A stretch of 64,000 bases of DNA, taken from positions 1 to 64,000 of the forward strand of contig RCAB01000220.1 of assembly GCA_003640385.1 (NCBI GenBank), written 5' to 3'. Positions 36,101 to 49,744 of the stretch are shown here, one piece after another (position 1 is the stretch's first letter; every line of letters starts with the position of its first letter). The position numbers were made by a program, and so were the translations under genes. Below the pieces are notes generated by a model, which did no database searches, was not told the origin of the DNA, and worked only from the letters and a program-made list of their open reading frames with translations. This stretch comes from Setaria digitata. Taxonomy: Eukaryota; Nematoda; Chromadorea; Rhabditida; Setariidae.

Positions 36101-39100
36101 AGGAAACAGATTTCGAAAGATTCTGAAGATATTACAGTTAAATTTAGACATGAATTAGGTAATACTGATAAAATGAAGCAGCAAAAGTCTGAGCAAAAGA
36201 AATATACGGAAAAGATCGTTGAAGCAGTGAGAACATGCAATCGACACTTGAAAGATGATGATTCTGAAGGAGAATTTGAGGAAATGTTTGATAGATTTCG
36301 AATAGCTCGTCATACTGATGATACATATGAAACAAGCATTAGGATTGAATCAGAATGTAAGAATGAGACGAGAAATTTACCCCTTTTATTGTATGCAGCT
36401 GATGAGTGCATAAAAATGAATCAAGCTGAAATTGCTTTATCGACTGATCATCCTGAATTATCGAGACAAAAGATCGGAAGCAATAAATCATCAAAAACCG
36501 CGGAAATCGGAATTGTACGAATAGATGAAGAAATGAAAGGAAAGAAAGAAAATGACGAAAGGAAGATGTTTGTTGAACAGATGCTTCGCTCAGATGAAGA
36601 ACGAGTGATACCGATTCAACAAATTCCAGTGCTACTAGATTCAAGTAATTTTAGCAGTAGGGAGCAACTGTTCGTCGATACTCGAGAACAATACATCATG
36701 GGATTTAGTGTTAGTTGCTGTCCCACTCTAGCCAGTTCATCAACACTTGTCGCTTACGACAATTCAAACCAAACAATCAATCGTCAATTCAGAAATACGG
36801 AATGCGTAAGTGATAGTCAAGAAATCAAGGAAGCTTTTCGACAGTCAAGTTCTTCACTTCAACATGAACCATCCGGCGGAAAGCAGTGGCTAGAAGGAAG
36901 AACAGAACGCAACGACATGCGTGAAATGCCTTTAACGTGGGATGAAGAGGCTAGAAGTTGTGGACAACAATGTGAATTCAGAGAAGATTATAAACGAATG
37001 TGTTTGGAAGAATTCTTGAGCACTTTCTCAGAACAACAGCAGAACCGATACGAGAGACCTACTACTTCCCCGATCACGGAAAATCGGGAACGATTTGCAA
37101 GTGAAATAAGAAGCGGTATTCAACGAGAATTTGAGGAGATGGGTGGTGAAGGTCGAGAAAGTATGAGAAGTGAATCAGAAGCAGATAAACTGCAAGGGAA
37201 GCTATATAATGCTACAAGTGAAACGCGTGTTGCAATGTTGAATGCGGGTTTCGATCTTGATACAACATTACTTGTTACGCCAGAAGCAGAAATGCAATCA
37301 ACGTTTGCGAAAGATCATAGCGTGACGACCAGTGAATACTTTTCTGATGAACGAAGTTGGAGTACCACGACAGAATCATATTACAAGCTACGAGAAACAT
37401 GTGTGGAACGTATATCTAGATCATTTGATGACGTACACAAAGCTTCGATGAAAGAAAGTGCTGAAGAACTGGATGAAATAAGCCAGAAATTCGATGCTGC
37501 GAAATGTTCTCGAACATCAGATGGAGAAATAAGCTCACAGATGACACGCTCTTTGACGAGTAGTCTTGATGCCACTGCACTAAAAGAATTCCTTGTTGCA
37601 AAAGGGGATGAATTTAGCAATACTCCAAAAACAACATCCGATGCTGGGAAATCTAGGGAATATCAAGCTTCACCTTCATCTCAATATCATGAATTAATAC
37701 AGCAAAGAAGAAGTATTAAGAAAACTCCAGAAATATTAACTATGGAGAAGAAAGGAGAAAGAAATACGAAGGTAGAGAAGGTATATGAACTTAACAAGAA
37801 GTATTACGATTTTATACCATCCTGCGAAACGACATCTGTATGTCATGCTAAGACTAAATTTTCATCAGTAGACTATGAAAAGCAGCACGAAATATTTCAG
37901 TCTAAGATGGAACGAAATGAATATGCTAGCATAGTAAACAGTAAAGCAGAAATGTCTCAGATACCTGAACAGAAAATAAGTTGTAATATTAGTAAAATAA
38001 GTGATCACCGAGCATTTTCGCCAACAACAGCTGTTGGGACACCAGTTTCTTCGTCACGAGAAATAACTGGAATTGATGAAACAATCAGTCTCGGAAAAAA
38101 TAAACAATCAAAACGACAAATATCCAGTGAAACTGCATTACTAATACAGCGTGACCTTTCAGCGACCTTACAGACGCTAACGACAACAGCTGAAGAGACC
38201 GACAGAGAAGTTTATTCTGAGGAAGCAGATGCACAGTTTGACGCTGTTGCGCATTTTCCAATTAAGCACAAGAATAAGTCACTTCTAAAGACAGCTGCTG
38301 TAACCGAAGAAGCAGCAGAATCAGTGATGGAGAAAGTTCATGCTGAATCGAAAGAAAAGATAATGCTAGAAGGAAAAGTGCTACAAAGTGTGAAGGAACG
38401 ACAACATACTTTAACACAGTTTGAAACCGTTGAATGTCAGGTGGCAATTACAGGTACTTTCCGAGATTCAGAATTCCTGGAAGAAATGAAACAGTTAAAG
38501 GCAACAACTGAAAAGACGATAAGTACCGAACAGGAATTACTGAAATGTGAAAATGAGGACGTAGCATTTTTGGTGCGACGAGATTCTGCTCACGCACATG
38601 CACATGAAGAATGTCACTGGATTGTTGAGGAGAAAGTAGTAAAACCTGAATTCTTTGCTAAGGCAAACGTTGAAGAAGCAGAAACAGAAGCAACGAAAAA
38701 AATAGTCAAATCCAGTCTTATAGATCGTCCTCTGGTTGCTCATGATGAAAAGATCAGTGCAGTAACAGATTATAGAAGAGTTGTATGTGAAGAATCAGTT
38801 AATAAAAGTGTTGACGAAAAAAGTTTAAAAAGAGTTCAAATGATGCTTCAAACAGTTCAAGCAGAATCCATTGATAATTCGGACTTCTTTGCTAATCAAG
38901 AAGCTCTCTCTGATACGGAAATCATCGTTGAAAGTAGAGAATATGAAGGCATAAAAAGAAATTTGGCACTTTCGGAAAAACAACTGGAGGAAATGTTGTC
39001 CAAGTTAGAAGAAAAAGTCGAACATATAGCAACTGTGAAAATTTCTAACAAGCAAATTGCGCTAGCAAGTGCTCCAGAATATAGTAACGAAGTGACTAGT

Positions 39101-42100
39101 TCAAGCGGTCTATTTCAACAGATTACAGTTCAAGATATAGCTGAACAGTGCACGAATATCATTGCTGAGAAGTTGAGACTTCAAGTTAGCATTAATGTAC
39201 GATCTCCTTCAAGCGAGAATGCCACACAAGACATTAGTCTGGAAGCAGAAATGGATCAATGGAGCGTCGGAAAAGTTTTTCCAGAGGTGAAGATTGCTCG
39301 GGAATATTTGACGTTACAATCATCTACTGAAAATTTCATCACTCAGCAATCTTCACTGGAAAAAACTCTCGATAATTATGTAGAAGTCTCAACATGTATC
39401 AGAAGCGATAGAACAGAGCAAGCATATGCTATTTATCCGGAAATCGGATATGAGCAGGAAGCACTGACTACTGCATGGAGTAAAATTCTGAGAAAAGCAT
39501 CAACAGAAATTTCCATACCAGTTTTGAAAACAGAACGAAAAAAATTACTAACTAAATCATCTACAGAAAAAGAAATCGAATTTTCGCAAATGATTGAAAA
39601 GATGGAATCTGCTGATGACACTGAGCAAAAGCTTTTCCTAAAGGAGACTGCTGATCTCGAAAAACAACTAATGATAGTTTCGGAAAGACGAGAGCAGTCA
39701 CTCTTCAGTAAATCTCTTCATGAAGCATCATGCACTGCTATGCTATCAGACCTGGAAAGAAGTCAAGCTGAGGCATGCATAAATGAATTTGCTACTGCTG
39801 AGGTAATAACCACCGGTTCTTTCGTAAGACTGGAGCAGCAAGAAGTGGCAGAAAAAGCTGAAACACAAATAGCTACTTCGATGAAACTTGAAAGTTGTCT
39901 TGATACACAATTTGCCGGTTCAGAATTTGCTTCGCTGGAAAAAGAACTAAAATGCGACTGCGACAGCAAATTAGATGAAATCTATTCTGTCGTAGAGAAA
40001 CCTGTAGAAACATTGATTCTGAATGTGAAAGGGACAAGTGAGGAAGTAAATAGCGTAGCAAACGTATTCGAAACACAAGAAGAGCATCTATCAAATGAAC
40101 TTGTTTTCTCAGAGAAGGTATCTGACGCAGCTTCTTCAGCTATCCATGAATTTGGCAGCGAAGTTCAGCAGTACATGATGCACTGGGATACAGTTCAAAA
40201 TTCGATGTCAGCAGAGGCATCTGTTGCAATTGTAGAACTGAAAAGCGAAAATAGCACAGTTGATGCGATCAAGGAAGAAAATGTGCAAATTGATGAAGAA
40301 ATGAAACATCGGGAATTCTCAGAATTGATGGATAAGACAATTTTACTTAAACCATATGCATCTGAAACTGGTGAGTGGAAAATTGTGCAAGAGACCACTG
40401 AAGCTATATTTCAGCACTTTGACGAGCAGATAGCCGGAAGAAGCATAAGTATTGAGGTCGGATTTTCTGAGAAACAAAGCGGAATTTTCCGAGAATACAG
40501 TTGCACTGAGACGAAAGCTATCATCCATTTTGCAAGGATTCTAATGAAGAAATTTGAAAGTTATGAAGCGAAAATATCGAATAATATTAGTCGACAATGG
40601 GAAGAATGTTTGAATTTGAAAGCTAGCGAAGAATGCTTCAAGAATTTAGAGCAATCGCTAGTAAAATTTGAAGAACAGATCATAATGGATGAGCATATCT
40701 TACGTGAAGTAAACCAAGCTAAACTCAGCGTCCGTGTTGCTGCAAGTTCTGAAACATTCATAACGTTTGTCGATACGTTACATCAACAGTCGCAAGGCGA
40801 GCTTGTAGAAATGATCTTAAAAGATAGAAATCGAGAATGGATCATCAGCGAGCGGTTTGTTGAAGAAAGTGAAGTAGCAAAACAGTTAGAGGCTATATGG
40901 GGTACCACTGTAAACGATTTTGATACTTCCATTAATATCTGTGAATCTAATCATGAACAAACTATGCTTAATACTACAGCTAGTCAAGAATTACAGTGGG
41001 AAAGTGAAAGTACGCTGTATCAGAAACCATCTCATAAGAATGCCTCCGCACTGTTTCGTACAATCACTGCTGTTTCAGGCGGTGAAAGACAGTTTAAAAT
41101 AGAGTCTGAGATGAAAGAAAGTATCCTGACACGTCAACAAGAAGAATTATTTGCTGAGAGCATGCAAAGAGCAGTATCTCGAGCTGAGGGTTTCAAGGCA
41201 TCTGTTACGGAAAGTTCAGAAGTTAGGTCAGATGCCGGAATTTTGCTGATGCGTCGTTCGACACAGAAGATAGCTGAATGTGCTACACATGTTATTGGCG
41301 TTGTTTTAAAGCTAGAACAACAGCTAAAAACACAGCATGCCCAAGAGATCAGTAATGAAACATGCGTGGAATTCTCGATACCGGCATCTAACGCAGCAGT
41401 GGAAGATAATATTCGCAAGCCGATCGTTAGCCGAGATGTAGTAAGTCTGGAAACAACATTTGCGAAAGCGATAGCTTTGGAAGAAACGATGGAGCTAACA
41501 AAATCGTCTAAAGCATTAGCCGAAGCGGAAAGTATTTTGAAGGGAGTCAATAAAGATGCTGTAAATGAGAAACTGAAAGAAACAGATTCGGAGGGTTTCG
41601 AAATTTTGTCTCAGTGGACTACTGTTGATCGAGATCTGGAAGCAGAAATAAGACTACAACGTAGGCTCAATGTTGCAAGTATATTCTCGACCGTAGCAAC
41701 TTGCGAAGAAGAAATTTCACTTAGCGAAACATGGACAGCAACAGAAGCTATTTTAGATTCAAATATAACTAAAAGCTTAATTACATTGCATTACTGCCAG
41801 CGTGACTTCCAGATCGAATTTAAAGAAGTAAAAATTAGATTAGAAAGGTTTGGAAATGAAGAAAGCTGTGAGAAATTGTGTTGTGGTAAAAATTATGAAA
41901 TGTTCCGCGTATCTGTACGTGAATCAACACTGGTAAAACTTAACGCAGTGATCAATCTTCATCGTATATCAAATACTTTACCAAAGCAATCAGCAAATGA
42001 ATACATTTGGCGTGATCAGGAAATCATTAGAGCTATTCCACTGTACGTCAAATGCGAGGATTCTGAAACAAATTTCGCAACTGTAGAAATTTTATTGGAA

Positions 42101-45100
42101 CAATCAGTAGCACGAAAATATCTTGAAACAGTTCGAATTTCAGCAAATTGGATAGAAGCAGAGATTTTTGAATGTGAACAAGCTGGAAATGAAAAATTCC
42201 GTACGATTGTTGAATTACAAGGAAAGCAATCAGCTTCTTCAGTGATAGAAGTATTATGGCCTGAAGCCAGGAAAGCTGATAATGTGATAGTTGATATGGA
42301 AGAATCTTTCGAGGATCAGATCATATTCTATACTGAGATAACTTGTGAACGATTAACATTTGCCGATGCCACTACGACAATTCATGTTAGCCAAAAGTAC
42401 GAACCACAACTGTTAACAACCATTGGCACAAAAGAGGAAATTATAAATGAATTTAATGAATTTGGGACATCATCGCAGTCAAAGGATGCAACGCATGTGA
42501 TAATTATAGGGAATAGAGGTGAATACTTGTCATTGTGGTTACAGGAAGCCAAAGAAAACTTTATTACAATAGGATTTCAATATAGCGAAGAGGAGCAAGT
42601 AGAAGAAATGATTGGTAATTTTGTTGAGAAACGCTTTGGTGGTAATTATCAGCTGATAACGAAAGCAGCACAAACGAAGGATCGTACTGCTAATGTGGCA
42701 ATGTTACGTCCAATTGAAGATGAAGCAGTTCGTGAAATTTTGACGGAAAACGTGAAAGATTCTGTATCAATGGATGTGTTAGCTTCAGTATCTAAAGCAA
42801 CATTAATAGATATTAATTGGGAAAAAGCACAAGTAACGCAAACAGCCTTAACACGACGATTTTGCTCGCGAAAAGCTGAACCAATCAGAAGTCGTTTTGT
42901 GGAAATTGTAGAAACCATTCATACAGTATATGCAGAATTCAAAGTTAAACAAGCTTTATCGAATGTAGCAGCTATTTGGAAGATTCCAAATTATGGTGGA
43001 CATTTGAAGCTAGATACAGAATCTGCAGAAGAAGTGTTTTCAGTACGTGAAATTGAATATCGCAAAAATGAAATAATTGAAACAATAGAAAAAAGAATAC
43101 AACAAGCGGTAACTACAATATCACCGATATTATCAGTAGAACATGCCACTGAGGAGATTCAAGAAATTAGAATGGACTGGATAAAGCCAGCACATAGAGG
43201 TGAAGCTTGTTTATTCCGTAAACAAGCTAATAAAGGAATAGATGTAGTGGTGAAGCTAATTGAAACAATGGATGTAAAAGAATCTACCTATGTTCAGTTT
43301 GCACGAGAAGCAGAATGTTTAGAATTGGAGAAGATAATAAGGGAAGCTCGATTTGGTGGAAAATTCTCTCATATTACAAATGCTTCAGAGGAAAATGAAC
43401 TAAGAGTGATACGGGAACTTACAAGTAGCACTATTCGAGTTTCTCATTGTAGTATGTTGTTAGTTTCCGCAAACTTCAATCGTGGCACTTACTGTGAAAC
43501 AATTGCTACAAAATCAGAATCTACAGATTTACCAGTGATTCTGCGGAATCCTGCAAATACTGGTGATGTCAGCTGTACTATACATCAAAAATTACTAATG
43601 AGGAATATATTGACGATGCAAGAAAGCGAAGCAAATATCTTGACTATTAATTTAAATTATAGCAAAGAAAGAGCCAAGGAAATTTCAGAGAAGACGATGC
43701 ATTTGGCACGAAATGGTGGTTCATGTATACTTACAACATCTGCTACAACAGAGGAAGAAAAATTGGTTCAGTGGATTCTGGAGAAACGACGTGATACCAT
43801 TCTGCGTACTTCAGCACGAATTACTACCAAAAATGTTGTGAAAGCTGTTCCGTTATATACGATGGAATCGAAGTTCCTGGAAATTACTATTTATCCAGAA
43901 CTTCAACATATCGTTAAAATGTTAGAAGCATCTAGAACTTTGATGGCATCTAATCGTTATTCTCAAGAATTTTGGAGATTGCATGAAATGAGCGAAGAAA
44001 ATGAATATTCGAATTATCATTTCAAGCAGGAAAACGTGATGGAATACATTGAAACGACTCTTGATCAGCATCGCTACGGTGGTTATCTAATGTTGAATAC
44101 ATCTGCAACGAAACAGTCTAATACAGATGCTTTCTTCCGATTGGAGACAAAATTGCTTACTGAAGCAGAAGTACAGTGTTTAGCACAAGTACCAAATAAA
44201 AGTACTCCAGTTATGCTCTCGACTAAATCAGCAGTTTCAGAGGAAAGTAGTCAACTGGTTAATCTCGAGCGGAATCTTGAAATTGAACAGGTAGCAATTA
44301 CTCGAAAAGCAGCAAATATCGATAGGGTAAAATTGATTGCAGTTGAAATTAGTGTCGAAACAGGAAGTATCGCTGTGCAGTATCGACGAAATGATGAGCA
44401 TGAAGAAACGGAGAAGACAATACTTCTTGCACTTTATGGTGGACATCAGAAATTAGAAACTTCAGCAACAGTTGAAATTATTGCTGATGTAAGTGATGAA
44501 ATTGTATCAAAACATCCGCTATTTGCGCAAGCACAATTACATCTAATTGTTGCAACCATTGGAAGCCCAGTGGAACTATCAACACTGTCAAGTAAAGCGG
44601 TAGAAAGTAATGACGACTATCATCTCAAGAAGGAATACATATTCGAGAGTGATACAGCGTTAACATTGCGTGCTGCCAACTATGCCTTTGCGAAATCTAG
44701 AACTAAGGAGAGTTCTACTGAAACGGAAATGCTCACGACGCATTGGCAACGTGAAGAGAAATGCGAAGAAGCACGCTTGTGCATGATGGAGAAACGTTTC
44801 GGTGGAATCGTCCTTCTAACAACAAATTACGCTCAAGAATCTGTAATCATGTTTACGGTAAACTTGACTGCTTCACGGTCTAACTTTGAAAGGATTATTT
44901 ATACATTACGTACAGCTCGTTATAGTTCAGAACAACCCATACTTACAACCGCAGCCATTACGGAATTCTGTGATGAAGTTAGTTGCCATTTGAATCGTCC
45001 ATCTGTTGACGACCAGTCAACGATTACCATTTACATTGCTAATCAGATTGGGGCTCTGATTGTTCAACTAACCGAAAGTACTATCATTTCTGAAACCATT

Positions 45101-48100
45101 AATATGCAATATCAACGACAAAATGCAGTTGCTGATGCATTTTCAGAAGTATTAGCGGAAGCTCGTTTTGGTGGATCACTGATTCTGAATACTTCAGCAA
45201 CTGAAGAAGTATTCATCAGCATGCAGTGTTCGTTAAATCCACAAGATTTGAAACAGCTTATGGTGCAACTGATTTTTGCGGATAAGAATCATGCATCTCA
45301 CATTTGCCACTTTTTGGCAACTACAGAACGGTTTGTTGCGGCAAATGTACAACTTCAGAGAGACAGCGACTCATTTGACGTTGTGATCGTAAAATGTGCA
45401 TCACGTGAAGGTGACAATCAACGCATCACATTTGCAGAATCATCAGAAATTAATGAATTCAGCAATTTTTTGTGGAAAAATCCGACCGAAATAAGCGCTG
45501 GACAAATCATTACGTTGAAAGAAATACATTACGGTGGCCGCATACAATTGAATACTAAGCATGCAAGTGAACAAACGATTACGTTCACTGATACATTACA
45601 GCAAAGTTTGATTAAGCTTGGCTCTAGTATTTCAAGAAAAACGGCAAATCGCGGCGAATCAGTTACGGTTTCTTGCTTAGCTTCTCAGGAAAATCAAGTA
45701 TTTCTAGGCCTGGAGTTACAGGCTAAAAAAGTGGCATATTTTGAGATTTCAACGGTCCGCGAAGCTCCAAATCATGAAACACCACAAAAATTGATCACTA
45801 ACGAATCCAGTGAACTGATTTTGACAACCAATGTTGCATTGCAAAAATCCTTAGAGCACAAATCGACAGAAACCATTTCGAAGGCGAAATATTATGGTGG
45901 AATGATCGAATTAGAATGCAATGCTTCAATGGAATCATACGTAAAATTACACAGTAGCTTGGAGTCCAGCTTACAGTTGAAGCAGCATGCTGAAGTAACG
46001 CTGATAATTGATGAAGCACACTACGGTGAGCATATATTTATGAATCTGATGGCAACCGAAGAAACTATCTTCAATCTTGAAGTATCATTTGAGAAGCAAC
46101 ACGGAATGAGCAAGCAAACCTACACTGCTAAAGAAATAAGCATCGCATTACCGGAAGTGCTAGAGACCTTGGAAAGTCTGGAATCAGCAGTAGAAATTGG
46201 AAAAATGGAAGTGCGGAGGCGTGTTAGTGAAATGCATGTAGAGTCTGCTTTGAAATTAGCTAGACAATGCTTACCGGTTTCTTTGAAAACAGATTCCGCT
46301 GAAGAGACGTTCATTCGACATGAAGCAGAAATGCGTGTTAACGTGGAACGTATTGATGGTACGGTGGAAATTGAGAAATCAGAACGCGTAACGGAACGTG
46401 AACTACTGACCTGTGCGGAAAACGTTGATGTGACATTGCGACACAAATCTTTAGATGAGGAACAAGAAGAAAAAGTGGAAAAACGGTTAGTGCATTCTAA
46501 TAATTAACATGAATTTTTTTATTTTTCTTCATTAGTACTGATTTTCTCGATCACTATATTCTCGAATATTTTTGCGTTCTTTCTAAATCACTTTTGATTT
46601 TGCATTAATCTCTTAAATAATTACATAAATGATTGATTATTCGATATTACTTAACTTGTTCACTTTGATCACTTTGTAGAGTAAGTTTCGCAGCTGAAGT
46701 GACCGAGAAAACGATGTCAATGGATATGAGTGTAACCGTGGAACACCGGGAACTTCCATCAATTGTGAAAAAACCAATGAAAAAAGAGCATCGCGGTCGT
46801 CGACCAACTTTACGACAAAATGAAGCTCCAAACTTGTATCCAATTTTGCCATCAATTTTTTTTTTTCACTTCAATAATTTATTTTTAAAACGATAACAAT
46901 TGTTGGATAAATAAAATGGTATCAGTTTTAATTGATGATAAAATAATTATAATTGTTAGAAAAAAATTAATTACTAATGTGATTTCATGAAATATTTCAT
47001 CGTATCATTTCAATCATTCCTTATTTTCCTTTTTTTATCTAATGATATTGTTATCATATTAAAAATTCTCGTAAAATAAGTCAATAAATTTATCAAAAAA
47101 AAAAAAAAATAAAATAAAGTAAAGTAAAATAAAATAAATAAATAAATAATAGCGCAAATTTTTTTTTTGGCAGTAAGATAGCACGCAAAAATTATACAAA
47201 ATCAAAATAATTATGACTTCAAATCTAACTGATGGATTTGGGATTTTTTTTTTAAAATCTGTTCTCGAAATTTGGTTGAAAATTTTTTTTAGCGTACCAG
47301 TACGTCGTAACAGCTTGGTATTAGCAATGGAACTTGGTGATGCCCATAATATTCCGCATTATAAAACCCTGGAAGATGTTATCAAAGGTATCAAAAAGGT
47401 AAATCTTCAAATGTCATTTAAAAGATAGCCTTTCTGATTAAAAATAATTATTTCCAAGTTTTTTCAATGAATTACGATATTGCATTTTAAACTAACTACC
47501 TGACGTCTTGCGAATTCAGAAATTTCTGGTAAAAAATATCTAATAAAATAAGAGAAAACTGCAGAAATAAGTTTTATTTTATTTTACTTCCCATTCCTAT
47601 ATTTTTATAGTTATTTTGAACAGATGAATATTTATAAAAATAATTAGTCGAGAATTCTATTACTCAAAAAATTTAGATATATATTTCAAAATTTATACTT
47701 TCCCAATTACAGAAATGAATAATTTCAGGCTGGTTTAGAATATTCGAATTTGATTTTCGGAATCGATTATACGAAGTCAAATAAATATCAGGGCGAACGG
47801 ACGTTTGATGGACGTAATTTACATGACGTTAGTTCTGAAGAAATGAATCCTTATCAACAGGTACGTTCTTTTCATTTGAATTTTCCATCGTAATAATAAA
47901 ATTTTTGTGTCAAAATCACAACAGAGGTATTAAAGCAAGTATTTCTAATTAACAAAATGGTAATAACTGGATTCTAGAGTGCTTTTTTCTTAAAATCTGA
48001 TAACTTATTTTTATGCTCAATTTGAATGGAATTAGAGAGATATCAAGTTGAAATTTTTAAAGCTCTTAAAAAAATTGATAAAGAATTTGAAATTCTATGA

Positions 48101-49744
48101 AGTTCAAAAAAACTGATAGGTTATCGATATTGTTGGAAAGACACTATCATCATTTGATGCTGATGGTGTGATACCAACATATGGTTTCGGTGATGAAGAT
48201 TCAAGGGATCAAGGAATATTCAATTTGCATGATAGAAATGATATGAATGCCGAATGTAATGGGTTTGAAGGTTAATTATTACGGTATCAGATATTTTTAA
48301 GTTATCTAAATGAATTTCATTTGCATTTAAAAAAAAAGATTACAATTTAGGTATGAAAAAAACTGAAACTTAGCTAAATGAAAGCAAATCTAATAGCAAG
48401 AAAAAAAAAATTTCAGAAGTATTAAAGATATACACCGATAAAACACCATCTATCCGGATGTCCGGTCCAACAAATTTTGTACCACTGATCGAACAGGTCC
48501 TTTCTTCTTCAGATTTTATTTTTAAGTTAAAAAAAAAAAAGTTAAAAATTTAAGTTAGAAATCAATCATTTCTTGCCATTTTTAATTATTAATTTTTTTC
48601 TTCGCAAAATTTTAATCTCTTCTAGTTTGAATTAAAATTTATATATATTTGTTTATATTTTAAAATATTAATATTTCTCATAATATTTTAAATTAAAAAA
48701 AAAAAAAAAAAAAGGTTTTTATCTCGAAAATATTGCAATTTTAGATGTGTAATTATCGATTTAAATCTTAGAAAAAAACAGAAATTTGGAATAAATTTTA
48801 TAATTTAATGAGCATAAAATGAAGCACATTTAAGGCAATATCAATTGTCCGTGAAAAGCATTCATATCATATTCTGGTTATTGTTGCCGATGGACAAGTA
48901 ACAAATGAAAAGATCAATCAAAAGGCTATTGCCGCAGCATCACGATATCCTCTATCAATCATTATGTTTGTTTTGTTTCATTTCCTAAATTATCATTTTC
49001 AAATTAACTCTTAAATATATGTTTTAAGCTTAGAAAGAAGAAAGAAGAGAATATTAAATTTTCAAATTCAAAAGCTCAATTGCAATCTTAAAAGTACGAA
49101 AAAAGGAGTAAAATTTTGTAAAAATAAATTTAAAAAAAATTTTTTTTAATGCAAAATTTAGTATGCTTATCGAAGTTCTTTCCAGGGTTGGTGTTGGTGA
49201 TGGACCGTGGAATATGATGACCAGATTTGATGAAACATTACCGAAACGAATGTTTGATAATTTTCATTTTGTTGATTTTCATAAAGTAAGTTAGTAAATG
49301 AAAAAGAAGGAAAAATAATTCTTAGAAGAAATTTGAAAAAAAAAAAACATTCCTTGTTAGCAAAAAAGGAGCTAAGATAGTGCGGGAAAGATTTCCATAC
49401 ACCGTTTAGAAAGTCATAAATCATTTAAAATTATTACTTAAAAGTAATTTCAATACAAGGAGTTCAGGGAAAATTAGATTAATTTTAATTTATGAGAAAC
49501 AATATATGAAATTATTGAAGTGCTGGAGAAAAAAAAAAAAAAAGTTAATAGATTCGCAATTTTTCTTCTCCGTAACTTTTTTGTTCTCTCAAATATTATT
49601 ATCTGAAAATTTTACTTATTTAAGGTAATGTTTAATGCTCCAAATCAGGAGGCATCATTTGCGTTTAATGCTCTCCTGGAAATACCGGATCAGTATAAAG
49701 CAATCAAGGAACTTGGCTTATTAAAACATTCACGACGTGGCTAG
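30099..49744 (+). CDS. Giant atypical copine-domain protein, about 5,180 residues, about 18 exons
   Basis: Exons: 30099-30913, 31107-31176, 31366-31513, 31914-32176, 32395-32577, 32626-32706, 32764-32906, 33119-33254, 33487-33639, 33863-46485, 46680-46835, 47293-47398, 47729-47860, 48120-48270, 48417-48496, 48835-48965, 49186-49285, 49625-49744. Phases agree throughout. The first usable ATG is 30,141. The C-terminus (about 4,910-5,182) is a copine vWA-like domain with MIDAS-type motifs DYTKS, SGPTNF and ADGQVTN, plus GVGDGPW and the family ending. No C2 domains were seen, unlike ordinary copines. This matches the atypical nematode copines (CPNA class), which in C. elegans include muscle attachment proteins. 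Exon 1 opens with a Cys/Arg-rich stretch ([13 protein letters not shown]). The 12.6 kb exon is Glu/Ser/Thr-rich with repeats. The second exon could instead start at 31,128, and the 32,176 donor (gtctgt) is weak. Upstream exons before 30,099 cannot be excluded. Confidence 0.85.
32876..32969 (+). repeat. Tandem duplication of an exon end with its donor site
   Basis: A 46-base block containing the last 31 coding bases of an exon of the giant gene, its GT donor and the first intron bases is repeated directly after itself, slightly longer in an A run. The second copy also keeps a GT. There is no N here. Confidence 0.85.
34034..34105 (+). repeat. In-frame 36-base tandem duplication in the giant exon
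   Basis: Two adjacent 36-base copies encode [12 protein letters not shown] and [12 protein letters not shown] and differ by one base. The near identity says the duplication is recent. The reading frame is kept. Confidence 0.9.
34493..34870 (+). repeat. Two copies of a roughly 103-residue unit in the giant protein
   Basis: [17 protein letters not shown] (from 34,493) and [17 protein letters not shown] (from 34,802) are 309 bases apart, and both are preceded by related sequence. This marks a diverged in-frame duplication near the start of the long exon. Confidence 0.75.
42638..46043 (+). repeat. Array of about ten 120-residue repeats in the giant protein
   Basis: A motif of the form aromatic-Gly-Gly-x-x-x-L-x-T-x-A-T/S-x-E recurs with Gly-Gly codons near 42,638, 42,995, 43,356, 43,716, 44,078, 44,438, 44,801, 45,169, 45,530 and 45,896, so about every 360 bases. 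A partial copy (HYGEHIFMN) lies at 46,021. A single diverged relative ([14 protein letters not shown]) lies near 35,490. Copies are strongly diverged in sequence but even in length, as expected for folded domains. The pattern lacks the conserved Cys/Trp of Ig domains and is not a family I recognise. Confidence 0.8.

Noticed and set aside
46699..46896. Separate 65-residue ORF after the giant exon
   Set aside because: It is the internal part of the next exon of the same gene, read through its donor into the intron.
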